DNA of 51,754 nucleotides from Opitutia bacterium (lineage in GTDB: Bacteria > Verrucomicrobiota > Verrucomicrobiia > Opitutales > Opitutaceae): contig CANJIU010000069.1 in assembly GCA_947474365.1 (NCBI GenBank), positions 1 to 51,754 on the forward strand, read 5' to 3'. A program made the translations under genes and the position numbers. This document shows, piece after piece, positions 26,768 to 35,270 of this stretch. The notes under the pieces are model-generated. The model worked only from the letters and a program-made list of their open reading frames with translations. It was not told the origin of the DNA and made no database searches. Numbering within the stretch: the stretch's first letter is position 1; each line of letters opens with the position of its first letter.

Positions 26768-27016
26768 ATGCCGTTGCAGTTTTATGCTCCGATCAAGACC
26801 CCGTGCCGCCTCTGCGGCCACGGTTTTGAGCATCGGCAAACGGCGGATGCGTCCGCGTTAACCACCTGCCCGCGCTGTGGCCAGGGAGTGAGACGTGTTG
26901 CCATGCAAACTGTAAATTCACCGAAACTTTCGGCCCCGATTTCCGTCTCGCGCGCCAAACAGGCGGGATTCACTGTGTTGAAACGCACCTCCGCAGGTGA
27001 GTTTGAACGACAGTAA
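26768..27016 (+). CDS. small zinc-ribbon protein, FmdB-like
   Basis: 82 aa. Start at ATG 26768, giving MPLQFYAPIKTPC; the frame runs further upstream but is not protein-like. Two CxxC knuckles, C15-R-L-C18 and C36-P-R-C39, are placed as in FmdB-type putative regulatory proteins. The C-terminal half (AKQAGFTVLKRTSAGEFERQ) is short and basic. The distance between the knuckles and the GHGFE segment fit the family. Function of this family is poorly known; a zinc-dependent regulatory or chaperone role is assumed. It follows the PpiD-like gene after 147 bp and precedes the TolC-like gene by 62 bp, so it may have its own promoter. Confidence 0.65.
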   Translation: MPLQFYAPIKTPCRLCGHGFEHRQTADASALTTCPRCGQGVRRVAMQTVNSPKLSAPISVSRAKQAGFTVLKRTSAGEFERQ

Positions 27017-27078
27017 ATTTTCGCCCGCTCTTGGTGTCTACCTTCGTACCGGCCGCCCCGCACCCTTTACTTCCAGCT

Positions 27079-28599
27079 ATGTCACGCTCACCCGTTCGCG
27101 CCCTGCTTGCTCTCAGTCTCATCTCCGCCACCGCCTTCGGCCAGGCCCCTGACGCCAAACGCCAATCGCCCCCCAACGCGAACACCACACCGTTCTCGCT
27201 GCAGGAAGCCATCGGGCTCGCGCTCAAGAAGAATTTCGACATCCAAGTCCAAGGCTTCACGATCGACAACGCCAAGGACGCGATTGCGATTCAGGAGGCC
27301 GGGTTCGACCCGACCCTCACTGCCGCGATGCGGCGTTCCGTCTCCCAGGCCGCCTCGACCACCAGCCGCCTCGACGGTACGGCCGCACAGGGGCCGCGGG
27401 CCGACAATTCAGTCATGAGCGTCGGAGCCGCCCTGCCGAAGATCGCCGCGACGAACGCCACGGTGAGCGTCACGACCAACCTCACGCGCAGCGCCACCAA
27501 CTCGGTCAACGCCCTGCTCAACCCCAGTTTCAGCAACGGCGTATCCGCCAACATCAATCAACCGCTGCTCAACGGCGCCGGCCGGCAGGCCGCGACTTCC
27601 GCGCTGGAGCGCGCCAAGCTGGGACTCACGATCTCGAACATCAACTACAAGAGCCGCGTTCTCACCGTCATCTCTGACACCGAAAACGCCTATTACAACC
27701 TGGTCGCTGCTCGTGAGACGCTCCGCATCCGCCAGCTGACCCTTGAGTACAATCGAAAACTCCTCGAGGAAAATGCCGCGCGTCGCACGACCGGAGTTGC
27801 CACCGATCTCGACGTGCTCTCAGCGGAAGTTGGCGTCGCCAACGCCCGCCGCGGCATCATCCAGGCGGAACAGGCGATCAGCGACGCCGAGGATCGCCTG
27901 CTCAACATCATCAACCTGCCCAATTTCGATGCCCGCGTTGGTCCGGTCGCGTTCACCGAATACACCGAAGGTCCTCCATCGTTCGCGGTCTCGTACAAGA
28001 TGGCCCGGGACTTCTATCCCGACACGCTCTCGATCGAGGAGTCGATCAAGCAGCTCCAGATCGATCTCGAAACCGCCAAGCGAAATCAACTCCCCACCCT
28101 CGATTTGACCGCCTCCCTGGGTTACACCGCCAGAACCACGAACCAGGGCTATGGCGAGGCGATCGGCAATCTGCCCAACGACCACGGCAACAACTGGTCC
28201 TTGGGACTCAATTATTCCACGCCATGGGGCCGCCACGCGGACAAGGCCCGATATCGGACCGCGCAGTCCGCCCTCCTCTCGCGCAAGACGCAACTGGAGC
28301 AGCTTGAGCAGAGCCTGCTCGTCAACGTCCGCGTGGCCGTGCGCGCGGTCGAAACCAACATTGCGACGGTTGAAATCGCCACCAAGGCGACCGAGCTCGC
28401 CGCACGTCAGTACGACCAACAGAAGGCCCGTTACGACGCCGGTCTCTCGACCAGCCGCCTGGTCTTGCTCGCGCAGGATGACCTTGAGACCGCCCGATTC
28501 AACGAACTCAACACGCGCGTCACGCTCCGCCGCGCAGTGGCCGAGTTGCACCGGCTGGAAGGTTCCTCGATCAAGCATTTCGGCGTGCAATTGCCGTAG
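27079..28599 (+). CDS. TolC-family outer membrane efflux protein
   Basis: 506 aa from ATG 27079; signal peptide about 1-22 (LLALSLISATAFGQ). The mature protein has two outer-membrane-efflux repeats. The first is FSLQEAIGLALKKNFDIQVQ at about 46-65 with long coiled helices to about 270, and the second starts near TLSIEESIKQLQIDLETAKRN. Segments such as ARRTTGVATDLDVLSAE are typical periplasmic barrel-helix turns. It would form the trimeric exit duct of a type I secretion or efflux system. No membrane-fusion protein or inner-membrane pump is adjacent, so its partners must be elsewhere. Insert of about 60 Ala/Ser/Thr-rich residues (about 95-155) forms the beta-barrel part. Confidence 0.88.
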   Translation: MSRSPVRALLALSLISATAFGQAPDAKRQSPPNANTTPFSLQEAIGLALKKNFDIQVQGFTIDNAKDAIAIQEAGFDPTLTAAMRRSVSQAASTTSRLDGTAAQGPRADNSVMSVGAALPKIAATNATVSVTTNLTRSATNSVNALLNPSFSNGVSANINQPLLNGAGRQAATSALERAKLGLTISNINYKSRVLTVISDTENAYYNLVAARETLRIRQLTLEYNRKLLEENAARRTTGVATDLDVLSAEVGVANARRGIIQAEQAISDAEDRLLNIINLPNFDARVGPVAFTEYTEGPPSFAVSYKMARDFYPDTLSIEESIKQLQIDLETAKRNQLPTLDLTASLGYTARTTNQGYGEAIGNLPNDHGNNWSLGLNYSTPWGRHADKARYRTAQSALLSRKTQLEQLEQSLLVNVRVAVRAVETNIATVEIATKATELAARQYDQQKARYDAGLSTSRLVLLAQDDLETARFNELNTRVTLRRAVAELHRLEGSSIKHFGVQLP

Positions 28600-28695
28600 T
28601 GTGAACGGGCGCCACCGAAGGCCGGACGTCACGGTCGTTAGCTTGTCGTGCCACGGCCCCAACTGGGCAATCCGCCGTTCGCATCCGTTATCATC

Positions 28696-29295
28696 ATGGC
28701 CCCCGCCGCGCTGATCGCCCGGCTGATTTTCTGGCTCTGGTTTGGCAGCGCAGTCGCGGCCGGACATTTTCTCCTCCTGCAAAGACTGCCGTTCTGGGGT
28801 TCGGTTGGCCTCATCCTTACCGCCACCGGCGCCCCGCTCGTCGTCTACTTTCGCTCCCCCGCCGCCCGGGCCTGGGTCGACTCCCTTGGCTTCCCTGCGC
28901 TGGTGCTGCCGCATCTCGTGCGGTTCGTCGGCGTCTATTTTCTGATGCTCGAACAACGGGGGGTGCTCCCGCGCGCATTCGCCGTACCGAGCGGCCTGGG
29001 GGAAATCGTCGTCGCCACCATGGCGCTGCCCGTGTTGTTCGCCCCGCTCGGGACGGGGCTACGCCTCCGTGCCCTCTTCATCTGGAACGTGGTGGCGACG
29101 GTCGATCTGCTCATGGTCGTCGTGATTGCACTGCAAATGGCGCTGACTTCCCCTGCCCAATTTCGCCCGCTCACCCAGCTCCCCCTCAGTTTGCTCGCGA
29201 CCCTGATTGTGCCACTGCTGGCGGCGACACACGTCGTCATTTTCATCCGGCTCCTGCGGGCCAACACCCGGCTTGAACGCCGGCCCGGCAGATGA
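28696..29295 (+). CDS. hypothetical multi-pass membrane protein
   Basis: 199 aa from ATG 28696; a GTG at 28648 would add 16 residues. I do not recognise the family. About six hydrophobic segments can be seen: LIARLIFWLWFGSAVAAGHF, a second around GSVGLILTATGAPLVVYF, PALVLPHLVRFVGVYFLML, then IVVATMALPVLFAPL, LFIWNVVATVDLLMVVVIAL and LLATLIVPLLAATHVVIFIRL. The C-terminus is basic (RANTRLERRPGR). It follows a TolC-like gene and lies 16 bp upstream of the pseudopilin gene, perhaps co-transcribed. Function is not predictable. Confidence 0.7.
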   Translation: MAPAALIARLIFWLWFGSAVAAGHFLLLQRLPFWGSVGLILTATGAPLVVYFRSPAARAWVDSLGFPALVLPHLVRFVGVYFLMLEQRGVLPRAFAVPSGLGEIVVATMALPVLFAPLGTGLRLRALFIWNVVATVDLLMVVVIALQMALTSPAQFRPLTQLPLSLLATLIVPLLAATHVVIFIRLLRANTRLERRPGR

Positions 29296-29311
29296 TTCCG
29301 TCTTCCGCACT

Positions 29312-29842
29312 GTGACGAAGGCTCCTTCAGTTCGCCACCCACACCCGGCCCGCCGCCCCAGTGGCACCGCCGGGTTCTCATTGCTGGAATTGTCCGTCGC
29401 GATCTTCATCATCAGCGTCCTGGCCGCCCTCGCCGTCCCCTCCTACAAGCGGGTCAATCTCGAGGCCCGTACCGCGGCCACCCTCAATGATCTGCGCGTC
29501 TTCACCAGTGCGTTTCAAAATTACGCGCACGATCGCGGAGACTGGCCCGCCTCGACCGGGGTGCCAGCCGAGGTTCCTCCCGGAATGCAGAGCTATCTTG
29601 GCGAGACGAGCTGGAGCCGGCCGACGCCCATCGGCGGTTTCTACACGTACTGCGCCAACTCGCTGCAGCAGGGCGAACGCTATCGCGCCGTGCTTGTGAT
29701 CTCCGCCGTCGGAGAAAACAAGGTGACGACGGACCGGCAGCAACTCGCCGACATCGACCACAAGGCGGACGACGGGGACCTCGATACCGGCAGCTTCCGG
29801 CTGGGCTTTCGCAACCAGCCCGTCTGGGTGATCGAGCACTGA
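29312..29842 (+). CDS. type IV pilin/pseudopilin-like protein (GTG start)
   Basis: 176 aa from GTG 29312; no ATG is in frame near the leader. The prepilin peptidase motif is G-F-S-L-L-E, followed by a hydrophobic helix (LSVAIFIISVLAALAVPSY). After cleavage the residue +5 Glu is present. The basic leader is about 22 residues, long for type IV prepilins. The globular part (ARTAATLNDLRVFTSAFQNY, DRGDWPA, GGFYTYCANS) looks like a GspG/PilE-like pseudopilin, as seen in many planctomycete and verrucomicrobial genomes with no adjacent secretion genes. The next gene begins 5 bp after its stop. Its job could be in type IV pili, type II secretion, or a small cell-surface structure. Confidence 0.8.
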   Translation: MTKAPSVRHPHPARRPSGTAGFSLLELSVAIFIISVLAALAVPSYKRVNLEARTAATLNDLRVFTSAFQNYAHDRGDWPASTGVPAEVPPGMQSYLGETSWSRPTPIGGFYTYCANSLQQGERYRAVLVISAVGENKVTTDRQQLADIDHKADDGDLDTGSFRLGFRNQPVWVIEH

Positions 29843-29847
29843 CCACC

Positions 29848-30603
29848 ATGTACCCGGTTTCCACGGTCAACCTTTCGCCCGACACCACAAGGGTGGACAC
29901 GTCGTTCGGCACCGTCGACCTCGGCCTGTTGTCGACAGAGGAATTGACCGCCTTGCTGGAGCGTTTCCAGCAATTGGAGGGCGTGCGCATGGTGCAGGCG
30001 GAGCCCCACCTGATTCTCTCCGGACGTTCGGGAAAATTCCACGTGAGGACGGGCCAGGGAAAATTATTCCTCTACAACGCCCGCGCCACCGTTGAACCCT
30101 ACGCCGAACTGACCGCCTCCGAAATTATCACCCAACTCGACCGCGAGTCGGTTACGACGGCCCCGTTTGCCTCGCTTACCGACACGTCCGTCCCAACCAC
30201 CGCGGCGCCAAGTCGGGGAATCGCCGCCGCTATCCTCGTCGCGGGCCTGATGCTCAACGGCTACACGATCTACTCCGTGTTCTACACCGAAAGCGTGAAT
30301 CACAAACCGGCCGTCACGCTGGTCACCGATGGAACGGAGCGCGCATCGCGCCAGCAGGAGATCGCCGGCACCTACGCGACCGGAGACCGGCCGGGCGATC
30401 GCGTCATCGTGGTGAAGCCGGACAATCGGGTGATTTTTTCCGAGATCGGAAACAAGGGCAGCATCGGCGAAAACTCCGACCGTTTCCAACTGGGCAAGCG
30501 GGGCGCCAAATATTGCCTCTCCACCGCGGAAAGCGGCATCATCGACATCCAAAACTTCGATACCGTCGTCTATTACCGCGACACCTACCGCCGGACGCGC
30601 TGA
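29848..30603 (+). CDS. hypothetical protein with one membrane segment
   Basis: 251 aa, no recognised family. The first 120 residues look cytoplasmic and mixed alpha/beta (LSTEELTALLERFQQLEGVRM, AEPHLILSGRSGKFHVRTGQGKL). A single membrane helix at about 124-146 (IAAAILVAGLMLNGYTIYSVF) is followed by a polar domain of about 100 residues with GTYATGDRPGDRV and VVYYRDTYRR. No signal peptide is seen. Begins 5 bp downstream of the pseudopilin stop, so the two are probably one operon, and it might anchor or regulate the pseudopilin product. Convergent with miaA, 48 bp apart. Confidence 0.75.
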   Translation: MYPVSTVNLSPDTTRVDTSFGTVDLGLLSTEELTALLERFQQLEGVRMVQAEPHLILSGRSGKFHVRTGQGKLFLYNARATVEPYAELTASEIITQLDRESVTTAPFASLTDTSVPTTAAPSRGIAAAILVAGLMLNGYTIYSVFYTESVNHKPAVTLVTDGTERASRQQEIAGTYATGDRPGDRVIVVKPDNRVIFSEIGNKGSIGENSDRFQLGKRGAKYCLSTAESGIIDIQNFDTVVYYRDTYRRTR

Positions 30604-30651
30604 GCGGTCACAGTTCCCCCGGGAAGGCAACCCCGCCTGCTGCCTCGTCGC

Positions 30652-31569
30652 TCACACCTCGGCCCCAAAAAGTTCGTCCTCATCCTGCAGCGCTGCCGCC
30701 GCGACCTCCCGGTGGCACGGCAGCTGAGTACGAAACCATGTCTGCTGTTTTTTGACCAATCCCCGCGTGTCGCAAACGATCTCACGCGCGAGATCGGCCT
30801 CGGCGATTTCTCCCGCCAACATCGCGAGCACCTCGCGGTAGCCGATGGCCTTGGCGGCACTCGGATTATCGGCGAGTCCCTGGGGGATCAGCCGCCGCAC
30901 TTCATCGACCAGACCGGCGCGCAACATCTCCGCCACCCGTCGCTCGATCCGTGCCTCCAAATCGGCCGGTTCCCGGCTCAGCCGCGTGAGGCATATTTGG
31001 AAATCCGCAAACGGTGCCGACTGTCGCGCAAAGTCCTCCTTCAACTCCGCCAGCGTCCGCCCGGAGGCCAGACAGCGCTCCAAGCCGCGCATTACCCGGC
31101 GCGGATTTGCCACATCCAGCGCCCCCAACCCGCCGGGATTCAAATCACCCAGGCGTTTCACCGCCTCAACCAGCGACAGTCGCGAAACCGCCTCGCGGAC
31201 CGCCACCGGTACGCTCACCGCGTCGGCCACCGGGGCGAAGAACGCCTTGAGATAAAATCCGCTGCCACCCGTGACGAGAACCGCGCGCCCTCGCGCCTGA
31301 ATTTCCTCCACCGTGCGACGGGCGAGCCGCACGTAATCGGCGATATCCATCCGCTCCGTGATCGCCCGGATGTCGATCAGGTGATGGGGCACGCGGGCGA
31401 GTTCCGCCGCGGCCGGTTTCGCGGTGCCAATGTCCATTCCGCGGTAGAACAACAGCGAATCACATGAGACGATTTCCGCTCCGTGGCGCTCCGCCCAGCG
31501 CAGCGCCCACTCGGTCTTGCCCACCGCCGTCGGTCCGGTCAACGCATGCAGAACGGGTTTCACCGGCAT
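30652..31569 (-). CDS. miaA: tRNA dimethylallyltransferase
   Basis: 305 aa from ATG 31569. Adds a dimethylallyl group from DMAPP to the N6 of A37 in tRNAs that read codons starting with U. P-loop GPTAVGKT at 12-19, SCDSLLFYRGMDIGTAKP with the conserved Asp (DMAPP/tRNA contact), HHLIDI, VTGGSGFYLKA, and the later NPRRVMRGLE and AIGYREVL segments are all present. An ATG at 31596 would add nine residues. The start codon shares bases with a possible ATG of the divergent lipid-kinase-like gene (CATG, 31567-31570), so the two genes have almost no intergenic space. The product is cytoplasmic, and its family assignment is secure. Confidence 0.96.
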   Translation of the reverse strand: MPVKPVLHALTGPTAVGKTEWALRWAERHGAEIVSCDSLLFYRGMDIGTAKPAAAELARVPHHLIDIRAITERMDIADYVRLARRTVEEIQARGRAVLVTGGSGFYLKAFFAPVADAVSVPVAVREAVSRLSLVEAVKRLGDLNPGGLGALDVANPRRVMRGLERCLASGRTLAELKEDFARQSAPFADFQICLTRLSREPADLEARIERRVAEMLRAGLVDEVRRLIPQGLADNPSAAKAIGYREVLAMLAGEIAEADLAREIVCDTRGLVKKQQTWFRTQLPCHREVAAAALQDEDELFGAEV

Positions 31570-32488
31570 GGGAATTTCATTCCTTATCCGTGGCATCCGT
31601 GTAATTCATGGTCAAAAAGTTTCCCCTCTGAAAACCCGCTTCATCGTCAATCTTCGTTCCGGCCGCGCCGCCCGCTGTTTGCCCGCCCTGAAGAAATTTG
31701 CCACCGAACAGGGTGCCGCCGTCACCCAGACCGAGCACCCGCGCCATGCAACCGATCTCGCCAAACGGGCCCTCGACGACGGCATCGAACTGATCGTCGC
31801 GGTCGGGGGCGACGGCACGATGAACGAGGTTGCGTCGGCACTGGTCGGCACCGGGGCAACCCTCGGCCTCGTCCCGTGCGGTTCCGGTGACGGCTTGGGA
31901 CGTCACCTCGGGCTCCACGGCCCTCCCGTCCGCGCGTTTGACATCCTCCGGCACGGCCGCCCCCGCCTCATCGACAGCGCGCTGGCCGACGGTCATCCCT
32001 TTTTCACGGCCGCCGGACTGGGGTTCGAGGCGGAAATCGCGCAGCGGTTCAATCAACTCACGCAGCGCGGCTTCCTGCGCTACTTGTCGACCAGCGCCGC
32101 CGCGTTTCGCGAATGGAGGCCCGAGCATTACACCATCATCCACGGTGACCAGCGCGAGCAGGTGCACGCCTTCACGCTGGTGGTCGCCAATTCCGATCAA
32201 TACGGCAACAACGCCCTGATCGCCCCCGAAGCCCGGATTGACGACGGGCGGCTCAATCTCTGTGCGATTCCGCCCATCACGTGGCTGAATGCCGTCCCGC
32301 TCGTCACCCGACTGTTCTCTGGTAGCATCGACAAGGGCAGAAACGTCACCTCGCGAACAAGTGGGCGGTTTATCGTGGAACGAACCGGTTCCGGCCCGTT
32401 GCACACCGACGGAGAACTGCACGAGGCCGGCGCACAAATCGAATTCATCGTGCGGCCCTCCAGCCTGCGGGTGATGTGCCCGGCGTAG
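31568..32488 (+). CDS. diacylglycerol kinase/YegS-type lipid kinase-like protein
   Basis: 306 aa if the ATG at 31568 is used. The homologous part begins only at LKTRFIVNLRSGRAAR, where the in-frame codon is CTG (31628). The true start may be that CTG, since the 20 residues in between are encoded by a short tandem repeat (31586-31612). Family marks: NLRSG nucleotide loop, AVGGDGTMNEVASAL and LGLVPCGSGDGLGRHLGL (GGDGT and the usual GTGND, here GSGDG), VANSDQYGNNALIAPEARIDDGRL near the C-terminal half. GSGDG instead of GTxND is a modest deviation. It would phosphorylate a lipid or a related alcohol in the cytoplasm at the membrane. Divergent from miaA and convergent with the GGDEF gene. Confidence 0.85.
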   Translation: MGISFLIRGIRVIHGQKVSPLKTRFIVNLRSGRAARCLPALKKFATEQGAAVTQTEHPRHATDLAKRALDDGIELIVAVGGDGTMNEVASALVGTGATLGLVPCGSGDGLGRHLGLHGPPVRAFDILRHGRPRLIDSALADGHPFFTAAGLGFEAEIAQRFNQLTQRGFLRYLSTSAAAFREWRPEHYTIIHGDQREQVHAFTLVVANSDQYGNNALIAPEARIDDGRLNLCAIPPITWLNAVPLVTRLFSGSIDKGRNVTSRTSGRFIVERTGSGPLHTDGELHEAGAQIEFIVRPSSLRVMCPA

Positions 32489-32515
32489 CTCGGTCACCCG
32501 CAGCGCGATCGACCG

Positions 32516-33418
32516 TCAGATCTCGCCAAATACAATAGCTCGGTTGCGGCCGCGTTGTTTCGCGGTGTAAAGCGCCTTGTCCGCCGTGGCCACCAGCGAC
32601 TGCTCGGTCTTCGCGTCGACCGGCAGCACGGCAACGCCCGCGCTCACCGTCACGTTGAGCACGATGGCCTCGTTCACCCGGACAGGTTCACTGGCAACCG
32701 CGGCGCACACCCGGCGCGCCACGTCGCCCGCGCTCGCCAAATCCGTCTGCATCAGAATCAGCCCGAACTCCTCACCACCATAGCGCGCCACTCGATCCAC
32801 CGTCCGTACGAGCGTGGCCAGTCGCCGCGCCACTTCGCGCAACACCGCGTCGCCCACGGGATGACCATGCGTATCGTTGATCGACTTGAAATGATCGATG
32901 TCCGTCATGATCAGGCCGAGACAATGCCCGAAGCGGAGCGCCCGCTCGCACTCCTCCCCGATGATTCGGTCAAACTCGCGGCGGTTGAGCAGCCCCGTCA
33001 GCTGGTCCCGCGTCGCCAGCCGGCGCAACTCCTCCAGCGTATCACCCAGCTTCAGGGCATAACGCAGCGACCGCTCGATCATCCGCGGTGTGATTTCTCC
33101 TTTGACCAGATAGTCGAGCGCCCCGGCATTCATCGCCGCGATGTCGACCCGATCCGCCGTCTCCGCGGTCAGAAAAACAATCGGAGTGCGGCAGCCCTTA
33201 GCTACGGCCTCACGAATCAACTGCAGCCCATCCCGCTCTCCCAATTGGTAGTCAAGCAGGCAGGCCGCGTAGTCGCCCGACAGCAACTTCACGATTCCAT
33301 CCTCATACGTTGACGCCCAATCCAGATCGTACAGGTCGGTCTGGAAGCTCCTGACATGGGCCTGCGTCAGCCGGAACTGGAGCCGGTCATCGTCGATCAG
33401 CAGGATCTTACGCGTCAT
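32516..33418 (-). CDS. response regulator with receiver and GGDEF domains (putative diguanylate cyclase)
   Basis: 300 aa from ATG 33418 (MTRKILLIDDD). A receiver domain (about 1-120) has the acidic pocket D10/D11, phospho-acceptor D56 in LLDYQLG and K107 in YLVKGE. A short coiled link (LRYALKLGDTLEELRRLATRD) joins a GGDEF domain (about 138-297). The active loop is R-Y-G-G-E-E-F at 212-218, the catalytically competent GGEEF form; MTDIDHFKSINDTHGH is conserved. No RxxD inhibitory site is obvious just upstream of the loop, where RTVD is the nearest candidate. The product should make cyclic di-GMP when phosphorylated. The cognate kinase is not adjacent. The single gene lies 85 bp after trpA on the same strand. 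Confidence 0.92.
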   Translation of the reverse strand: MTRKILLIDDDRLQFRLTQAHVRSFQTDLYDLDWASTYEDGIVKLLSGDYAACLLDYQLGERDGLQLIREAVAKGCRTPIVFLTAETADRVDIAAMNAGALDYLVKGEITPRMIERSLRYALKLGDTLEELRRLATRDQLTGLLNRREFDRIIGEECERALRFGHCLGLIMTDIDHFKSINDTHGHPVGDAVLREVARRLATLVRTVDRVARYGGEEFGLILMQTDLASAGDVARRVCAAVASEPVRVNEAIVLNVTVSAGVAVLPVDAKTEQSLVATADKALYTAKQRGRNRAIVFGEI

Positions 33419-33503
33419 CTGGATGGTAAAAAAACTGACCACACTCCAACGTGTCTCTGGTAAGAGTAAGCTGGGGATGTCGGATCGGTCATCGAACCGC
33501 GCC

Positions 33504-34304
33504 CTAGCGTTTGACCCCGGCGGCCAGATCAGCCGCCCGGGCTGCGATCGCCGCGACGATCTTCTTATCGTCACCCAGATGATCGCGGACGCAGTTCACC
33601 AGGGCGCTGCCCACCACCACCCCGTCGGCGTGCGCGGCCACCTCCGCCACCTGGGCGCGCGTGCCGATGCCAAACCCAACCACCGTCGGCAGTTTGGTTT
33701 GCGCCCGAATCCGGGCGACCGCCTGCGGAATGTTGACCGCCACCTGATCGCGTACGCCGGTGACGCCTTCCCGCGACACGTAGTATAAAAACCCCGTGGT
33801 CGCGGCGGCGATCTTGGCGATCCGTTCGTCCGGCGAAGTGGGCGCGATAATGAAGACCGTCTCGACTCCGTGCGCGGCACACGCTGCTGCGACCTCCCCG
33901 GCCTCCTCCGGAGGAAGGTCGAGCGTCAGAATTCCGTCGACCCCAGCCGCCCGGGCGGCGCGCACGTAGGCGTCCACCCCGTTGGCAAAAACCAGATTGT
34001 AATAGGTGTAGAAGACCACCGGCGCCTGGCTGAACTCCCGGATTCTCCGGACCAGTTCGAACACCCGGGATGCCGTCATTCCGCCTTCGAGCGCACGTTG
34101 CGCAGCCAGCTGATTAGTCAGCCCGTCAGCGAGCGGATCGGAAAACGGCACACCCAACTCCAGGATGTCGACCCCGTTGGCCAGGAGCGCACGACAGACC
34201 TCGACCGAGGTTTCAAAATTCGGATCACCCGCGCAGACGTAGGCGACAAACGCGGCGCGATTCTCCGCCCGGGCACGGGCAAATGCTTGCTGAATTCGAG
34301 ACAT
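33504..34304 (-). CDS. trpA: tryptophan synthase alpha chain
   Basis: 266 aa from ATG 34304 (MSRIQQAFARARAENRAAF). It cleaves indole-3-glycerol phosphate to indole and glyceraldehyde 3-phosphate, and channels indole to TrpB. Both catalytic acids sit at the canonical positions: E49 in DILELGVPFSDP and D60 in PLADG. Later phosphate-loop segments are VGFGIGT and VVVGSALV. Length and order are normal. The trpB gene is not adjacent, so the trp genes are dispersed in this genome. It is followed by the GGDEF gene after 85 bp and preceded by an EEP-family gene on the same strand after 86 bp. Confidence 0.96.
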   Translation of the reverse strand: MSRIQQAFARARAENRAAFVAYVCAGDPNFETSVEVCRALLANGVDILELGVPFSDPLADGLTNQLAAQRALEGGMTASRVFELVRRIREFSQAPVVFYTYYNLVFANGVDAYVRAARAAGVDGILTLDLPPEEAGEVAAACAAHGVETVFIIAPTSPDERIAKIAAATTGFLYYVSREGVTGVRDQVAVNIPQAVARIRAQTKLPTVVGFGIGTRAQVAEVAAHADGVVVGSALVNCVRDHLGDDKKIVAAIAARAADLAAGVKR

Positions 34305-34390
34305 GGAACGGCAAACTTGGGGGGAAACGCGCGCGAAAGACACCAAATTTTCGCGAATCCGCGGAGAGCGGCGCGCTTTTCACTTCGCCC

Positions 34391-35161
34391 TCAAAAATCG
34401 AACTCCACCAGCACCGGCAGATGATCCGAGAGCATCGAACGCACAATTTCGCAGCGAACCCCGGCGCATCCCTTCGGGAGGAAGATGAAATCAAGGGCCC
34501 GCTGGGGCAGCGGCGAGGGGAACGTCCCTCCAGCGGCGGGGTGCATCCCATAATCGCAGTAGTCGGAGAGGTGACTCAACAACGACGCCGTCGCGTCGTC
34601 CCGCGTGCTCGGATTGTTGAAGTCACCGCAGATGATCGGCGGCACGACCCACGTCTTGGCGTGAAGCCGGTGTTTCTCCCGCAGCCACCCGAGCAGGCGC
34701 TCCAGTTGCCGCAAGCGCTGGGCGCGGGAACCGAAGTGCAAGTGCAGGTTGACGAGGGGAAGGCACCGACCGCCGACATCAAGTTCGACGTAGAGAAATC
34801 CCTTCTCACCCAACCTCCGGGTGCCAAAGACAATCGTTTCCGCCGCCCGAATCTCGTAGCGCGAAAGCACCGCATTTCCGTAGCTGAGATTGAGCAACCC
34901 CGCGCGCCGGTTGTTGATGCCAAACACGGAATGGGGAAACCGGGTGTGCACCCGCAGATAATCGAGGTGATCAAAATTCCCCGCCCAGCGCGAACGCTCG
35001 TCGATTTCCTGCATCGCCACCACGTCTGGCGCGAGTCGATCGAGCAGCGTGGCGATACGGCGGAGGTTCGCCTGCAACTTGCGTTGCGAAGTCAGCCCCT
35101 GAATCGGATTCAGGCCACGCCCATGGGCGATGTTGAAGGTGACGAGGCGCAGTCGCGGCAT
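34391..35161 (-). CDS. endonuclease/exonuclease/phosphatase (EEP) family protein
   Basis: 256 aa with no signal peptide. EEP metal-hydrolase motifs occur in order: TFNIAHG (Asn), VVAMQEID (Glu), VNLHLHFGS (HxH), CGDFNNPS (GDFN) and a terminal SDHLPVLVEF (SDH). This set matches the DNase I-like phosphohydrolase fold, so the product is probably active. Substrates of the family range from DNA to lipid phosphates; the short form here is of unknown preference. It follows the HEAT-repeat gene on the same strand by 109 bp and has trpA 86 bp downstream; the neighbours give no functional clue. Confidence 0.88.
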   Translation of the reverse strand: MPRLRLVTFNIAHGRGLNPIQGLTSQRKLQANLRRIATLLDRLAPDVVAMQEIDERSRWAGNFDHLDYLRVHTRFPHSVFGINNRRAGLLNLSYGNAVLSRYEIRAAETIVFGTRRLGEKGFLYVELDVGGRCLPLVNLHLHFGSRAQRLRQLERLLGWLREKHRLHAKTWVVPPIICGDFNNPSTRDDATASLLSHLSDYCDYGMHPAAGGTFPSPLPQRALDFIFLPKGCAGVRCEIVRSMLSDHLPVLVEFDF

Positions 35162-35270
35162 GATTGCATTCCTCTGATGACAGACGAACCGGGCAAAGGC
35201 AAATACCGGCAGGACCGAACCCGCGTCCTCCCTGCCCTGCCCCCAACCGGGAAAACCCAGTCACCCCTGC

